A program made the position numbers and the translations under genes. A stretch of DNA of 64,000 nt from Morella rubra (lineage: Eukaryota; Streptophyta; Magnoliopsida; Fagales; Myricaceae), in NCBI GenBank assembly GCA_003952965.2, contig CM025854.1, positions 20,444,111 through 20,508,110 of the forward strand, given 5' to 3'. Below the pieces are notes generated by a model. It did no database searches. It was not told where the DNA came from and worked only from the letters and a program-made list of their open reading frames with translations. Below, in pieces: positions 1 to 9,702 of this stretch; positions within the stretch are counted from its first letter, which is position 1; every line of letters starts with the position of its first letter.

Positions 1-180
1 TTCATTTTCACCATTTTGTCTCCTGAGTTATGTTTACAAGTCTTCCACTGAATTTCCTTATTACATAGTAATCTTTATACATCCCAAGGAAAATACTACA
101 GTCTTAAGACTCATAGGATAAGGATGTAGCGTAATCTCGCCTTTTATGCATCTCTGTTACTACAAAGAGAGCTTAGAGAC
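1..180. other. No gene recognised (left edge)
   Basis: AT-rich DNA without a convincing reading frame or repeat boundary. The duplicated 'A' flank begins just to the right. Confidence 0.4.
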
Positions 181-2325
181 TAATACGAGCACGAGGGATG
201 TGACAAAGTATATAATGTTTAGAAGAAAGAGAGACAAAGTCATGGGTGCAATATTTTTTATTGTTATAAATTATGCAAATCAGGATGCCTATTTATAGAT
301 GTTGAGACGCCTTTACAAAGTCTGAGTGTAATTTTTTTATTGTTGTAAATTATGCAAATGAGGATGCATATTTTTAGATGTTGAGACACCTTTTCACCAA
401 CTGTGGTGACTCTTCATCAACATGTGCCTCTTTATCGTGAATAGGTATCTCTTCTTCATGAACATATACCTTTTCATTGAACAGGTACTTGTTCTTCACC
501 AAAAGATACCTCTTCATGTGAAAATAACTTTTTTCATAAATGAATATCTCTTAAGGAAGATGTGTCATTTTATTAATGGACATACCATTTTTAAATTTCT
601 CCATTAGATCAAAGATCAATTGATCTCGACCGTTCATTCCTCAACCAGTTCATAACTTAAATATGACCATTGGATTACACCTATTTTCAAATAGGATCAT
701 GATTTGATGATTAAGAAATGCATGGTGATGGAGAGGATTCCAAAATAATTTCCTTCCAGTTCATTCACCAATGAATGATGTCCTGATGTTATTCTTCATG
801 TGAAAATAGGGCATTTTATTAATGGACATACCATTTAAAAAAAAAAGGATTAAATTTCTCCATTAGATCAAAGATCAATTGATCTTTCAAACCAGTTCAT
901 AACTTAAATATGACCATTGGATTACACCTATTTTCAAATAGTTTAATAACATTCCACGATCAAGAGATTACACAATCACAACCATCCAAAATATTAACGA
1001 TTTGATCTAATCACTTTAGCATTAAGAAATGCTCAAGTGATACTCTATCCACCAATGCATTCACAATATTAAAAATAAAAATATATTAATATTTTGAAAA
1101 TATTTTCCAACAACTTTTCAAATTAATTAGTTTGGGCTCTGAAATAAAATTCAATAGTAAAATTCGTGGCACGTTGCTCATTTATAACACATGTGGCATG
1201 ATTTTGACAGTTAAATTTTTTTAGGGCACAAATTAATGAAATTTAATAATTTAAGGTTCAATGTGTCAAATATTTTAGTCTGAAGGAATTTGAGATTATT
1301 TTAATAGTTTAGGATGCAAAGTTACTTTTTAGATAAACTTATATATATATATATATATACACACACATACAGATCACAAAGATGTTGATGATTGCATCTA
1401 CTTATATCAACTGGTCTCCTCTGTCACTAGGAGTGCATTTTATGAAACTATCACCTATATCAAAAGCGTAAGGTGTAAACACAAGGTAGGTTTAATTATT
1501 TGAATTATTTATCTCTCATGTGTGAACTATACTTCCTCTTAATTTGGTTGGTACCGAAAGTATACACACCAACTCCATGTCCGTCAAAGGAGACAGCCTT
1601 TTGTTTCTTTCTCTGATTGATGAAGGAGTTTCTAGTGGATTTTTGTGTTGGACACGTAGACAAGACATTGACAAGTTTCTTCTCTGCAGAAAGACGCGTA
1701 TCTTCCTTCACTCAATTGTCCATATCTGCAGCAGTCCCCGTTTTTCAAAAGGCATATCCAATCGATTAAAAAAAAAAAAACGCATATCCAAGCAATAAAG
1801 CTAGTCATAATAGAGCCCGGTAAATAACTCAGAAACATGGAAATATAAAGCTAAGGGTGGAGTAATTGATTTAGATTGAGTGTCTATTGTGTTGTTGGAA
1901 ATATCTCTGGTCTCATGTAGTCAGCATGCACTGAATTGGTAAAAAATTTGAAAAGATATATGATTTTAGTGTTTTTTTTTATATTTATTGTGATATAAAG
2001 AGATTATTTGATCGGAAGAGAAATTATTTTATTAAATTAAAATTGAAGAGAGAGATGATTTGAATTGTTTTTTTTATGTTTATTGTGATAAATAGATAAC
2101 TTGATAGAAGAAAGAGATTATTTTATAATTATTTTATTAAGTTATGATCAAAGTATCTTCTCATTGAACAAGAAAGACAATGTAAAATTCAAGCTTAAAA
2201 GCTCCGATAAGCAACTGATTCAGACAGTATGATCTACAAAAAGGATTAAATACCAGACTGTTCATGGGCACAACAGCACAACCAAAACGAAAAAGGAACG
2301 CCAAGATTTGATCAATATTCGTTAA
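180..2325. repeat. Duplicated flank A, copy A1 (LTR-like and TRIM remnants)
   Basis: About 2 kb that recurs, diverged, at 24.83-26.63 and 26.98-28.98 kb, each time lying 3' of a minus-strand P450 sequence. The left part has LTR-like texture: repeated 'ggatgcctatttatag' blocks and a degenerate array of roughly 25-nt units around 'acctcttcatcgaacaggta' (about 400-540). A stretch near 1436-1545 resembles the TRIM element at 2734-3047. This copy alone carries a second, internal duplicate: about 800-945 repeats about 565-690. A short (AT)n tract lies near 1338. No coding gene is supported; the small open frames here are not conserved between copies. Confidence 0.7.
1436..1545 (-). mobile_element. 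TRIM-like remnant in flank A1
   Basis: Shares the order of short blocks seen in the complete TRIM at 2734-3047: a 'tatcacctatatc' start, a 'ttatttgaattattta' core and a 'gtgaactatacttcctctta' block. The same remnant sits at equivalent positions in A2 (26037-26150) and A3 (28161-28275). It therefore predates the flank duplications. Confidence 0.45.
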
Positions 2326-3270
2326 GGCGATCGATATGTAGGAATGGCAAGTGAATGCTTGGCTCTAGGAACTGTAAGACCAAACTCCTCAGTCATGACG
2401 AACTCAGTTGGGAGCATGTTATTAGGAAGTTCCAATCGAAGCAATGGACGAGTTGTGCGAGCACTAGACTTACCACAGTCAGACCCAATTGAATCCCTGG
2501 GCAGCTTCTTCTGCCAGAGCCAAATGGGATAAGTTGGAAGTCACTTCCCCGCAGATCTATATTACTCCCAACAAACCTCTCCGGTAAGAACTTCTATGCA
2601 TCACTCCAAACGCTTGGGTCTCGCCCAATTGCCCATACGTTTATCATGACTCTAGACTTCCCGGGTATAATGTGAAAGCCATTAACGGTGCAGTTTTCCT
2701 TGGCCTCACGAGGTAGCAAAAGTGGTATTACTGTATGAATCTATCACTCATCTAAACAGCTTAAGCTCATAGGAAAGAAAGATTTTATTATTTAAATTAT
2801 ATTCTCTAACTCCCCCTCACTTTATATTATTTAAATTATATTCTATAACATCTCCCTCATGTAAACTAGACTCTCCTTTAATTGGAATGTCCAACACGTG
2901 CAATATTTAATTGAAATTAAAGTGAAGTATGGAGTCAGGTCTCGAACTTTAAACCCTCTCTGATACCATGTAATCTACTACTCATTCCAAAAGTTTAAAC
3001 TAATAAGAAGGAGAAGATTTTATTATTTAAATTATATTATCTAACACACTGGATGTAGCTTGAAGTTTTCCGTTATGATCATGTCCAAGCTACCCAAGTC
3101 TGATTCCTCTACCATCCTGGCTAAGCCCACCACATTTTCCAACTCTTTTGAAGTTTCTTCATTACCCTTGGATGCTTCATTAGTTCTGAGAGCGTCCACT
3201 CAATTGCCGTTGCTGAAGTACTGTCCAAGGACGCTGCCAGCATGTCCTGCAAGGAAATTATCGTCTAGAT
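2326..3270 (-). pseudogene. P450 pseudogene 0 (exon 2 only, split by a TRIM)
   Basis: Minus-strand remnant of the second exon of the CYP71-clan gene found intact at 28977-30611. It aligns from the C-terminal end (about 2335) to the exon 2 acceptor region (about 3258). The I-helix, K-helix and heme-binding regions can all be recognised. It is non-functional: exon 1 is absent, single-base indels occur (for example 'ttccaatcg' where other copies have 'ttcccaatcg', near 2432), and a 314-bp TRIM interrupts it at 2734-3047. Right of it the sequence continues into a segment that also occurs near 38.55 kb. That places it at the end of an old duplicated block joined to PPR 5' DNA. Confidence 0.85.
2734..3047 (-). 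mobile_element. TRIM (terminal-repeat retrotransposon in miniature)
   Basis: Two direct repeats of about 75-78 bp, 2736-2810 and 2969-3046, differ mainly by substitutions and share a long 'gattttattatttaaattat' block. On the minus strand the LTR at 2969-3046 starts TGTTAG, ends CA, and abuts TGGTATCAGAG (2958-2968), the usual plant primer-binding site complementary to initiator tRNA-Met. A purine tract GAGGGGGAG precedes the other LTR (about 2811-2819). ACTG flanks both sides (2730-2733 and 3048-3051). A partial third LTR end with a polypurine-like tract lies inside (about 2822-2866). There is no coding capacity. It inserted into P450 pseudogene 0. Confidence 0.85.
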
Positions 3271-4391
3271 TATTCGTCATGAATTTCGCTTCAGAAGACT
3301 TTGTTTCTGTTCGAGAGATTTTATTCTTTCTCTGGTGGATTTCAGATTTTTTGGGGTATAGTAGTTAGGTCACAATTTAAACTATATGGTTAGGTGCACA
3401 ATTTTAAGTTCTATTTCCTGATTATTAGATAAAATCTGTCACTGAAATGGGAGTCTGGGTTATGGCCGGCCAGCCTTCTTGCCTCTTGGAATTTGCCTGT
3501 TTAACATTAAGGCCTTGCAGTACTTCTAAATTGAAAGTTATATTAAAAAGAAAATACATTGAGACTGAGAATGGTGTACTACAAGTAATTAATTTGTGTA
3601 TTGAAAAAATTTACACCATTAGCGCACAAATTGGAAGATATGACGAATAAGAGGCCCATGATAATAAAACCGCGGAAGCTCTGATTTTCTAAGTCAGAAT
3701 TTAATTTATCTTCTAGTACAAATTAATTGCTCTATTTAAAAATATAATAAAATAAGTTAATTTTAATGAGACATCTTTTCATTTCTTGCATAGAGTAATA
3801 TGGTAGATAAGAAAGAATATTAAAAGATGTAATTAATAGGACAAAAATTCGGAGTAGAAAGGAAAACATCCGCATTATAAAATTTCTTTGAAATTCATCC
3901 GATTTTTATACTGGTGTTCGGACCAACGTAACCCGATTAAAAAATGCACGCAATAGACCATGATGGTCTAGTCTAATATTAGGCGAACCATAAGATGAGC
4001 TGTAGGCTTGGACATCCTGACTTCGAACCACAACTAAATTCTCTTATTAAAATGGTACCCATGTCTTGTGATCCAGTGAGAATACTTAAAATTTTACTTG
4101 CGCTAATAGTCGATTATGGTGCTCTCTTTTACCTGCTCCAAAATAGATGGAGCATGAGACAAATGCACGATTAACTTCTTTTTAAATAGGAAATGTCGAT
4201 TATGATTTTTAAAAAGTCAAATAATAAATTACATTTAAGAGTATAATAGTCATTTTTTTTTAAATATATAATTTTCATCCAATTTGATAGAAAAAAATAA
4301 ACTGAGGATGTAATACGTTAGAGTAGTTGTATTTTATAATTCAAAGTGCAACACTTATGTTGCGGTTAAAAGTGTATTTCCCTTTAAAAAA
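3271..4391. repeat. Duplicated segment shared with 38.55-39.72 kb (PPR gene 5' flank)
   Basis: 3290-3360 and 3781-4120 align with 38565-38640 and 38730-39060, and 4360-4391 with 39690-39720. So the 5' flank of the PPR gene was copied here. 3380-3780 has no counterpart and no gene was seen in it. This copy lacks the MULE found at 39721-44216 and so represents the empty site. Confidence 0.75.
3950..4050 (+). repeat. Possible tRNA-derived SINE-like segment
   Basis: A box-A-like 'tggtctagtctaatatt' is followed about 45 bp later by a box-B-like 'gacttcgaacca'. The same block recurs at about 38900-38985 within the duplicated segment. It is too diverged to fold confidently, and no poly-A tail or target duplication was established. 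Confidence 0.25.
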
Positions 4392-4805
4392 TTGTTTTTA
4401 TATGTCCCCCCCACTAAAATTTATTTTCTCTTTGGCCCCCAGTTACCGTTTCAAGTCCCAAATCCCTCTTCGAAGACACTGAACTCACCGAGCAATCCAA
4501 ATGTTTCACCCAGAAATCATCGATGCCCCCATGCTCCAAAATCTGGTCTTTCCGTCTCTCCAGGCCTCCTCTGCGTTACCATCTTCATTCACCTGCCACT
4601 CCTCTCAAAATTACAGCCTCACCCGACCATGGTCTCTACAGAAGAAAGCCATGACCCAAGTCTCATGCCTCTCGACCCGACGCGAGAAGAAGACGGGCTA
4701 CAAGGGCGAGAAATCAGAGGCTGAAGAGCTGGTCTACTTGCTCACGAGGAACATGAATGGAAAAGAGCCGCTGTTGAAGACGCTGAACAAGTACGTCAGG
4801 ATTGC
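4392..4805 (+). pseudogene. PPR5-like first-exon fragment, copy 1
   Basis: DNA-level duplicate of the 5' UTR and first exon of the PPR gene at 44326-46423. It can be read from an ATG at 4501 with nearly the same residues through LLKTLNKYVRIA. It then leaves homology immediately after 'gtcaggattg', inside the exon. The copy at 21.9 kb breaks at the same place, so the truncation happened once and was later duplicated. No PPR motif is present, so no function is expected. Confidence 0.85.
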
Positions 4806-5340
4806 TCGTTACATGGACCCAAGGTCTACGTACCAACTCAAGCCCACAAGTCTGATCCGACCTTAGGCCCCAAGCCTAGAAACTACCGAAGCGCTGCAAA
4901 ACTCGATCGTGTTGTTAGCCTCAAGGGAGGATGCAATCTGCAACCCCTCCACGGCTCCACCTTACTCGCCGTATGTCCAAGGATAGGGTAGAATTGTCTT
5001 CTCCATAAGGGCATAACACACGTGTGTGATTCCACACGTTCTGTTCACTTCGAAAAAGTACTGTTATGGCAGCGAATATTTTAAAACATCTATTTGTACA
5101 CCTTCCTCTTCTGGTCAACCTGGAGAAGAATGCATCAGAGCAACCATTTCCACCCTTTCTGGTACCCCTTCTTCTTTTTCTTTTTTCTCTTATCCTACCT
5201 CATCAACACTTGCCCTATTCTTTTATAAATAAAAGTAAACTGAAATTCTTGCTTTAAGAATTCTAACATGTGAGGACAGCAGTGAACAAATACAACTAAT
5301 AGGAAATACACACTTTGAACGGGGTAAATCACTAGTTTTG
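4806..5340. repeat. Duplicated 3' flank B, copy B1
   Basis: Recurs at 9257-9665 and 21899-22480, always between PPR-exon sequence (lost in the second copy) and the 3' end of a minus-strand P450. On the minus strand a frame containing TRRGRC, FKIFAAITVLFRSEQ and YGEDNS is open in more than one copy, but there is no recognisable domain and no proper start. The origin of the segment is unknown. The part nearest the P450 (about 5265-5376) is probably its 3' UTR. Confidence 0.6.
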
Positions 5341-5450
5341 ACAACAGAAGAAAATTAAAAAGGAACTGCAAAGTTGTCATTCCCGAAGGCGATAAGTGGG
5401 AACAGCAAGTAGATGCTTGGCTCTAGGAACTGTTAGACCGAACTCCTCAG

Positions 5451-7007
5451 TCATGTCCAACTCCGTGGGAGCATGTCATCAGGAAGTTCCCAATCAAAGC
5501 AATGGACAAGTTGTGCTACCACTAGCCTAACCGCAGTTAGACCCAATTGCATCCCTGGGCAGCCTCTTCTCCCAGAGCCAAATGGGATAAGTTGGAAGTC
5601 ACGTCCCCGCAGATCTATATTATTCCCAACAAACCTCTCCGGGAAGAACTTCTCTGCATCACTCCAAGCACTTGGGTCTCGCCCAATTGCCCATGCGTTT
5701 ATCATGACTCTAGACTTCCCGGGTATGTGGAAGCCATTAACGGTGCAGTCTTCCCTGGCCTCGTGAGGTAGCAAAAGTGGTGCCACTGGATGTAGCCTGA
5801 AGGTTTCCTTTATGATCATGTCCAAGTACTCCAAGCTATCCAAGTCTGATTCCTCTACCATCCTCTCTAAGCCCACCACATTTTCCAACTCCTTTTGAAG
5901 TTTCTTCATTACCCTTGGATGCTTCATTAGTTCTGAGAGCGTCCACTCAATTGCCGTTGCTGAAGTGTCCATTGACGCTGCAAGCATGTCCTGCAAAGAA
6001 ATCATCGTCGAGAAATTGACACCATATTTGTATCCAATACTATGTCAATTGAAAATTTTGATATATATATATGTCTCCCTGCTAAAACAAATCAATGATG
6101 TTCTACGAGTAATTACCAACATTATGGCTTTGATATTGGCCCGTTCAATACGGTACTGATCAGTTTCTTCAGATCCAATGAAGCTCAACATGACATCAAC
6201 AAAATCCTTTGTTTTATTTTCATCCTTCGTCTGGAGATGCTCTTCTATGATCTTCTCAAGAAAGGCATCGAAAATCTTACTAACAGCCTTCATTTTTCGT
6301 GTCAGCCCCTGAAGGTCAAGGGGCGCAAGACAAGGAATATAATCACCGATGTTTGGCATGGCAGATAGATGCATACCCTCTTGGATTAGAACCTTGAAAC
6401 CTCTCTCATCAAGATCCTTGTCCATGTACTTCTTCCCAAACACCATGCGACAACTCATATCTGCGCTGAGAGATGAAACCTTGGCACTGAGATCAACCGC
6501 AACACAATTACGAGCAGCCTCTTTAATAAACTTTATCAACAGACCGAGCTCCTCTTTTCTCATGGATTTGAAAGAATCGATTTTACGGTTACTAAGAAGT
6601 TCAAGGATGCACATCTTGCGTATGTTGCGCCAATAAGAGCCGTATGGAGCAGAGGCCAAGTTCTTTTGACCATACAAGATATTCTTCGCAGCCTCCTGAG
6701 GTGGTCTACTGGCAAACACGAGGTCATGTGCTTCGAGGAACAGCTCGGCAGCCTGAGGGGAGGAAGCAACAATGGTAGGCACCAAGCCTAACCGCAGGTG
6801 CATGATGGGGCCATGTTTTTGGGCAAGTCTATGCAGATCATGGTGAGGGAATTCCCCTAACATATGAAGGCTTCCAAGGAGAGGAAGCCCTTTTGGACCG
6901 GGGGGTAAATTCTTTTTCTTGTTCCTGATTTTCCAACCGCAATCGAGCAGGAGATAAACAAGCACAACCAGGGCAACTATTGTCCACGTCCAAGCCATAG
7001 TGGACAT
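5451..7007 (-). CDS. CYP71-clan cytochrome P450 (copy 1), C-terminal frameshift
   Basis: Two exons, 7007-6117 and 5990-5451, separated by a 126-bp GT/AG intron in phase 0. A microsomal heme-thiolate monooxygenase of CYP736A12/CYP71AU50-like type is expected; the substrate is unknown. Exon 1 (297 codons) has the N-terminal membrane anchor ([11 protein letters not shown]) and the hinge [12 protein letters not shown]. Exon 2 has the I-helix MDTS, the K-helix ETFR, PERF, and the heme loop [10 protein letters not shown] with the cysteine ligand. Near 5466 one base is missing relative to every other copy ('ctccgtgggagc' against 'ctccgtcgggagc'). The last ~25 residues are therefore replaced and a stop follows at 5451; the ancestral stop would be at 5377-5379. 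Either a recent pseudogene or an indel error. A TATA box lies at 7087-7094. Confidence 0.85.
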
Positions 7008-7086
7008 GCTTCATTCAGATCAGCCGGTTATGGCTGAGCTCAGTGGTGCCTAAGGTTGTCCGGGCAGTTCGGTTAGCTGCAACAAG

Positions 7087-7094
7087 TATTTATA
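7087..7094 (-). promoter_or_regulatory. TATA box of P450 copy 1
   Basis: TATAAATA on the minus strand, about 80 bp upstream of the ATG at 7007. It is conserved at the same distance in the copies at 30611 and 34678. Confidence 0.6.
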
Positions 7095-7099
7095 TCCAT

Positions 7100-8214
7100 A
7101 GTGAAAACATCACCGTTCGTAGGGCCCACGAATTATGGTTCAAGTGTCACCTCGAGTCTTTCAACTAATAATTTGGTTCAAACTGTCAAAATTTATAAAT
7201 ACGAATCATATCTATATCTAAGGATACTTAGAAAAAAATAAAACTATCATATTGTGCTAGGTAGCCTATTTTTTATATATTTCGACCAGTCGGATTTTAA
7301 TAAAGAGCCAACAAAGCCTTTTGGTAGTTTGAAGACTAGGACGTATTGCATTTATAAATGTTTTAAAAAATTCAGTGATGTGAAAATTAGATAGATTGGG
7401 GTTTTATTGAATTTTTTGAAAAAAGAGTAAAAGTTTTAAAATATATTTAGAAAATGTTTGAAAATTTTGGAATTTTAAGGAAAAAAGTGAAGAGAGATGA
7501 TTTGAGTGAATTTTTTATATTTATTTTGATGGAAAAAAAAGGATTTGATGGGAAGAAAAATGATTTGAGTGAATTTTTTATTATATTTTTAACTTTCGAA
7601 TAAAAATAAAAAAGAGAATGAAAATTATTTTTGGTGTGAAAAATGAATAAGTGAAATTTTTCTTGAAAAAAAAATTGAGTTAATTATGTCTGGGATTGAG
7701 AATTAATTTTGAATGGAGACAATTTTTGACCAAATTTTCATTTGCAAACAATACACGTGATGAATGTATAGTTTAAACAGATAAATAGCATTTGAATAAT
7801 GATAATTTAGGAACTAAAAATAAAAATTTCTCTTTTCGCATGGGGTGAAAATCGTTGAGAATTCAACCAATCGCACAATTTATAACAAATTTAAACATTA
7901 ATTTATTGTTGTTGTTGTTTCTTAATTTGTCTTAGAATTATTATTTTTCCTTCTTGTCATGTCCAAACTGTTGAAGGATAAGAGATATATATAGTTGAAG
8001 ATAGTAACCCTTGACCTAAATAAACTATTGAAATAGACGTTTGGAAAGAAAGAAAAAAATTGTTGAAAGAGACGAAAGATATTAAACGATGACAGTAACC
8101 CTTAATGTTTGTTTCGCGAGTAGGACACAACGAAAAAGCTGATTTTCTAAGATACTTTGGCTGGTAAGTTAGAAAGTTACAGACGTAAAAAAATAAAAGT
8201 TAGAAAGTTAAAAG
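7100..8214. repeat. P450 5' flank, copy 1 (includes a MITE-like AT-rich segment)
   Basis: Repeated almost unchanged at 30705-31815 and 34770-35885. A stretch of about 7317-7752, bounded by 'ttttggtagttt' and 'tttgcaaacaatac', looks like a non-autonomous hAT-type MITE, but the inverted termini are only approximate. No gene was seen. Confidence 0.5.
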
Positions 8215-9233
8215 ATTTATAAAAAATAAATTTACATTTTAATCCTTGAGTTTTGATCACGTTTTCATTTCAGTTTCTCATTTTCAAACTTCAAAATGTT
8301 AATCTTTCAGTATTCTTATTTTTATAAAAACACCCTTCCGTCGAGATTCTGTCTCTTAGCAGTACTTGCCACGTCCACGAATCACTTAACAAAGCCATGT
8401 CAATGCCAACTTAGCTTCCGGTTTACTCTCATCCTCTTTGTCACCCTATGCTTCTTCTTCCTCTCCTGAGTAGCCTGTGTTGTGAGACAATCTTTATTGC
8501 ACTTCAACGTCTGAAAAACCTCTTCAATTGGTACGTTCTCCTACAACAAGAGTAAAAATTCTATTACGAACTCAGATACAACACCATAAAATCATTCACT
8601 GGAAGAAAAACACTGAAACCGCAATAAATCCCGAGAAAACAAAAAAAATATACGAACTACCGATTCATAACAAACCCAGAAACCAAAAGCATAGCCCAAC
8701 AACAAAAACCACCAAAATAGAGTTCAAGTTCATGACAGATCCACGGGAAACCAGAAATCCATAAAGGAAAAGAGCCAAAAAAAAATATCTCAAAAAAAAA
8801 AAGAGAAAAGAATAAAAGCATCAAAAACGAAAAATCCAAAAGTAAAAGCGCACTCTGTTTCTCGTACTAAATTCGGGGCTTCTTTTAGTACAGGCTCCGA
8901 TACTTCAGCCTTGCTATTCATGGCCGACTACAACATCCAGAAGGAGTCCACGGGGGCAGCAACGGACCCTCGCTAACAAACAAACTATCATAAATCATTT
9001 CAACAGAAGTTCACAGATTAAAAAACTTACGCAAACAAACAAACGATCAGAGCTTCTCTGCAATTTGTCTCCAACCTAAATAAAAAATACCTATTGTTGC
9101 GTTTATCCCTACATGTTTAGCGAAAAGAACATTAAACAAGCAACTGGAAATTCAAAAGAAAAAAAACTCTGGAAAGATCACAAAACTAGAAGGCAAGTGT
9201 ATACAGTATGTTTCAAATGAAAACAAAACGATC
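8215..9233. mobile_element. TIR element E2, copy a (right part missing)
   Basis: Left terminal inverted repeat plus about 0.8 kb of interior of the element that is complete at 35883-37990. Homology stops at about 9233, after 'gaaaacaaaacgat'. It contains the ubiquitin-like scrap at 8923-8951. The small open frame at 8528-8764 is conserved only because the DNA is duplicated. Confidence 0.7.
8923..8951 (+). pseudogene. Captured ubiquitin-codon fragment in E2a
   Basis: Encodes ADYNIQKEST, identical to residues 57-66 of plant ubiquitin, in typical GC-rich ubiquitin codon usage. Neither flank matches ubiquitin. Repeated in E2b (32525-32553) and E2c (36593-36621). Confidence 0.6.
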
Positions 9234-9256
9234 TAATAGAATAAATCAAAGTTAAA

Positions 9257-9665
9257 AGGATGCAATCTGCAACCCCTCCACGGCTCCACCTTACTCGCCG
9301 TACGTCTAAGGATAGGACAGAATTGTCTTCTCCATAAGGGCATAACCACGTGTGTGATTCCACACGTTTGTTCACTTCGAAAAAGTACTGTTATGGCAGC
9401 GAATATTTTAAAATATCTATCTGTACACCTTCCTCTTCTGGTCAACCTGGAGAAGAATGCATCAGAGCAACCATTTCCACCGTTCTGGTCCCCGTTCTTC
9501 TTTTTTACTTTTTTCTCTTATCCTAACCCATCAACACTTGCCTTTTCTTTTATAAATAAAAGTAAACTGAAATTCTTGCTTTAAGAATTCTAACATGTGA
9601 GGACAGCAGTGAACAAATACAACTAATAGGAAATACACACTTTGAACGGGGTAAATCACTAGTTT
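9257..9665. repeat. Duplicated 3' flank B, copy B2
   Basis: Matches 4925-5340 closely, but the PPR exon part has been lost. It joins the E2 remnant through a 25-bp stretch 'ctaatagaataaatcaaag...' (9234-9258) that also occurs at 11789-11813. Confidence 0.65.
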
Positions 9666-9702
9666 TGACAAAGAAGAAAATTAAAAAGGAACTGCAAAGT
9701 TG

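Noticed and set aside
400..540. CRISPR-like array in flank A
   Set aside because: The ~25-nt units are degenerate, contiguous and lack unique spacers; this is an LTR-type tandem repeat in a plant genome.
3960..4040. Functional tRNA gene
   Set aside because: Boxes are imperfect and no cloverleaf with anticodon stem could be drawn.
8528..8764. 78-codon frame repeated at 32134 and 36199
   Set aside because: Identical only because the transposon E2 is duplicated; composition is K/T/N-rich and no domain is evident.
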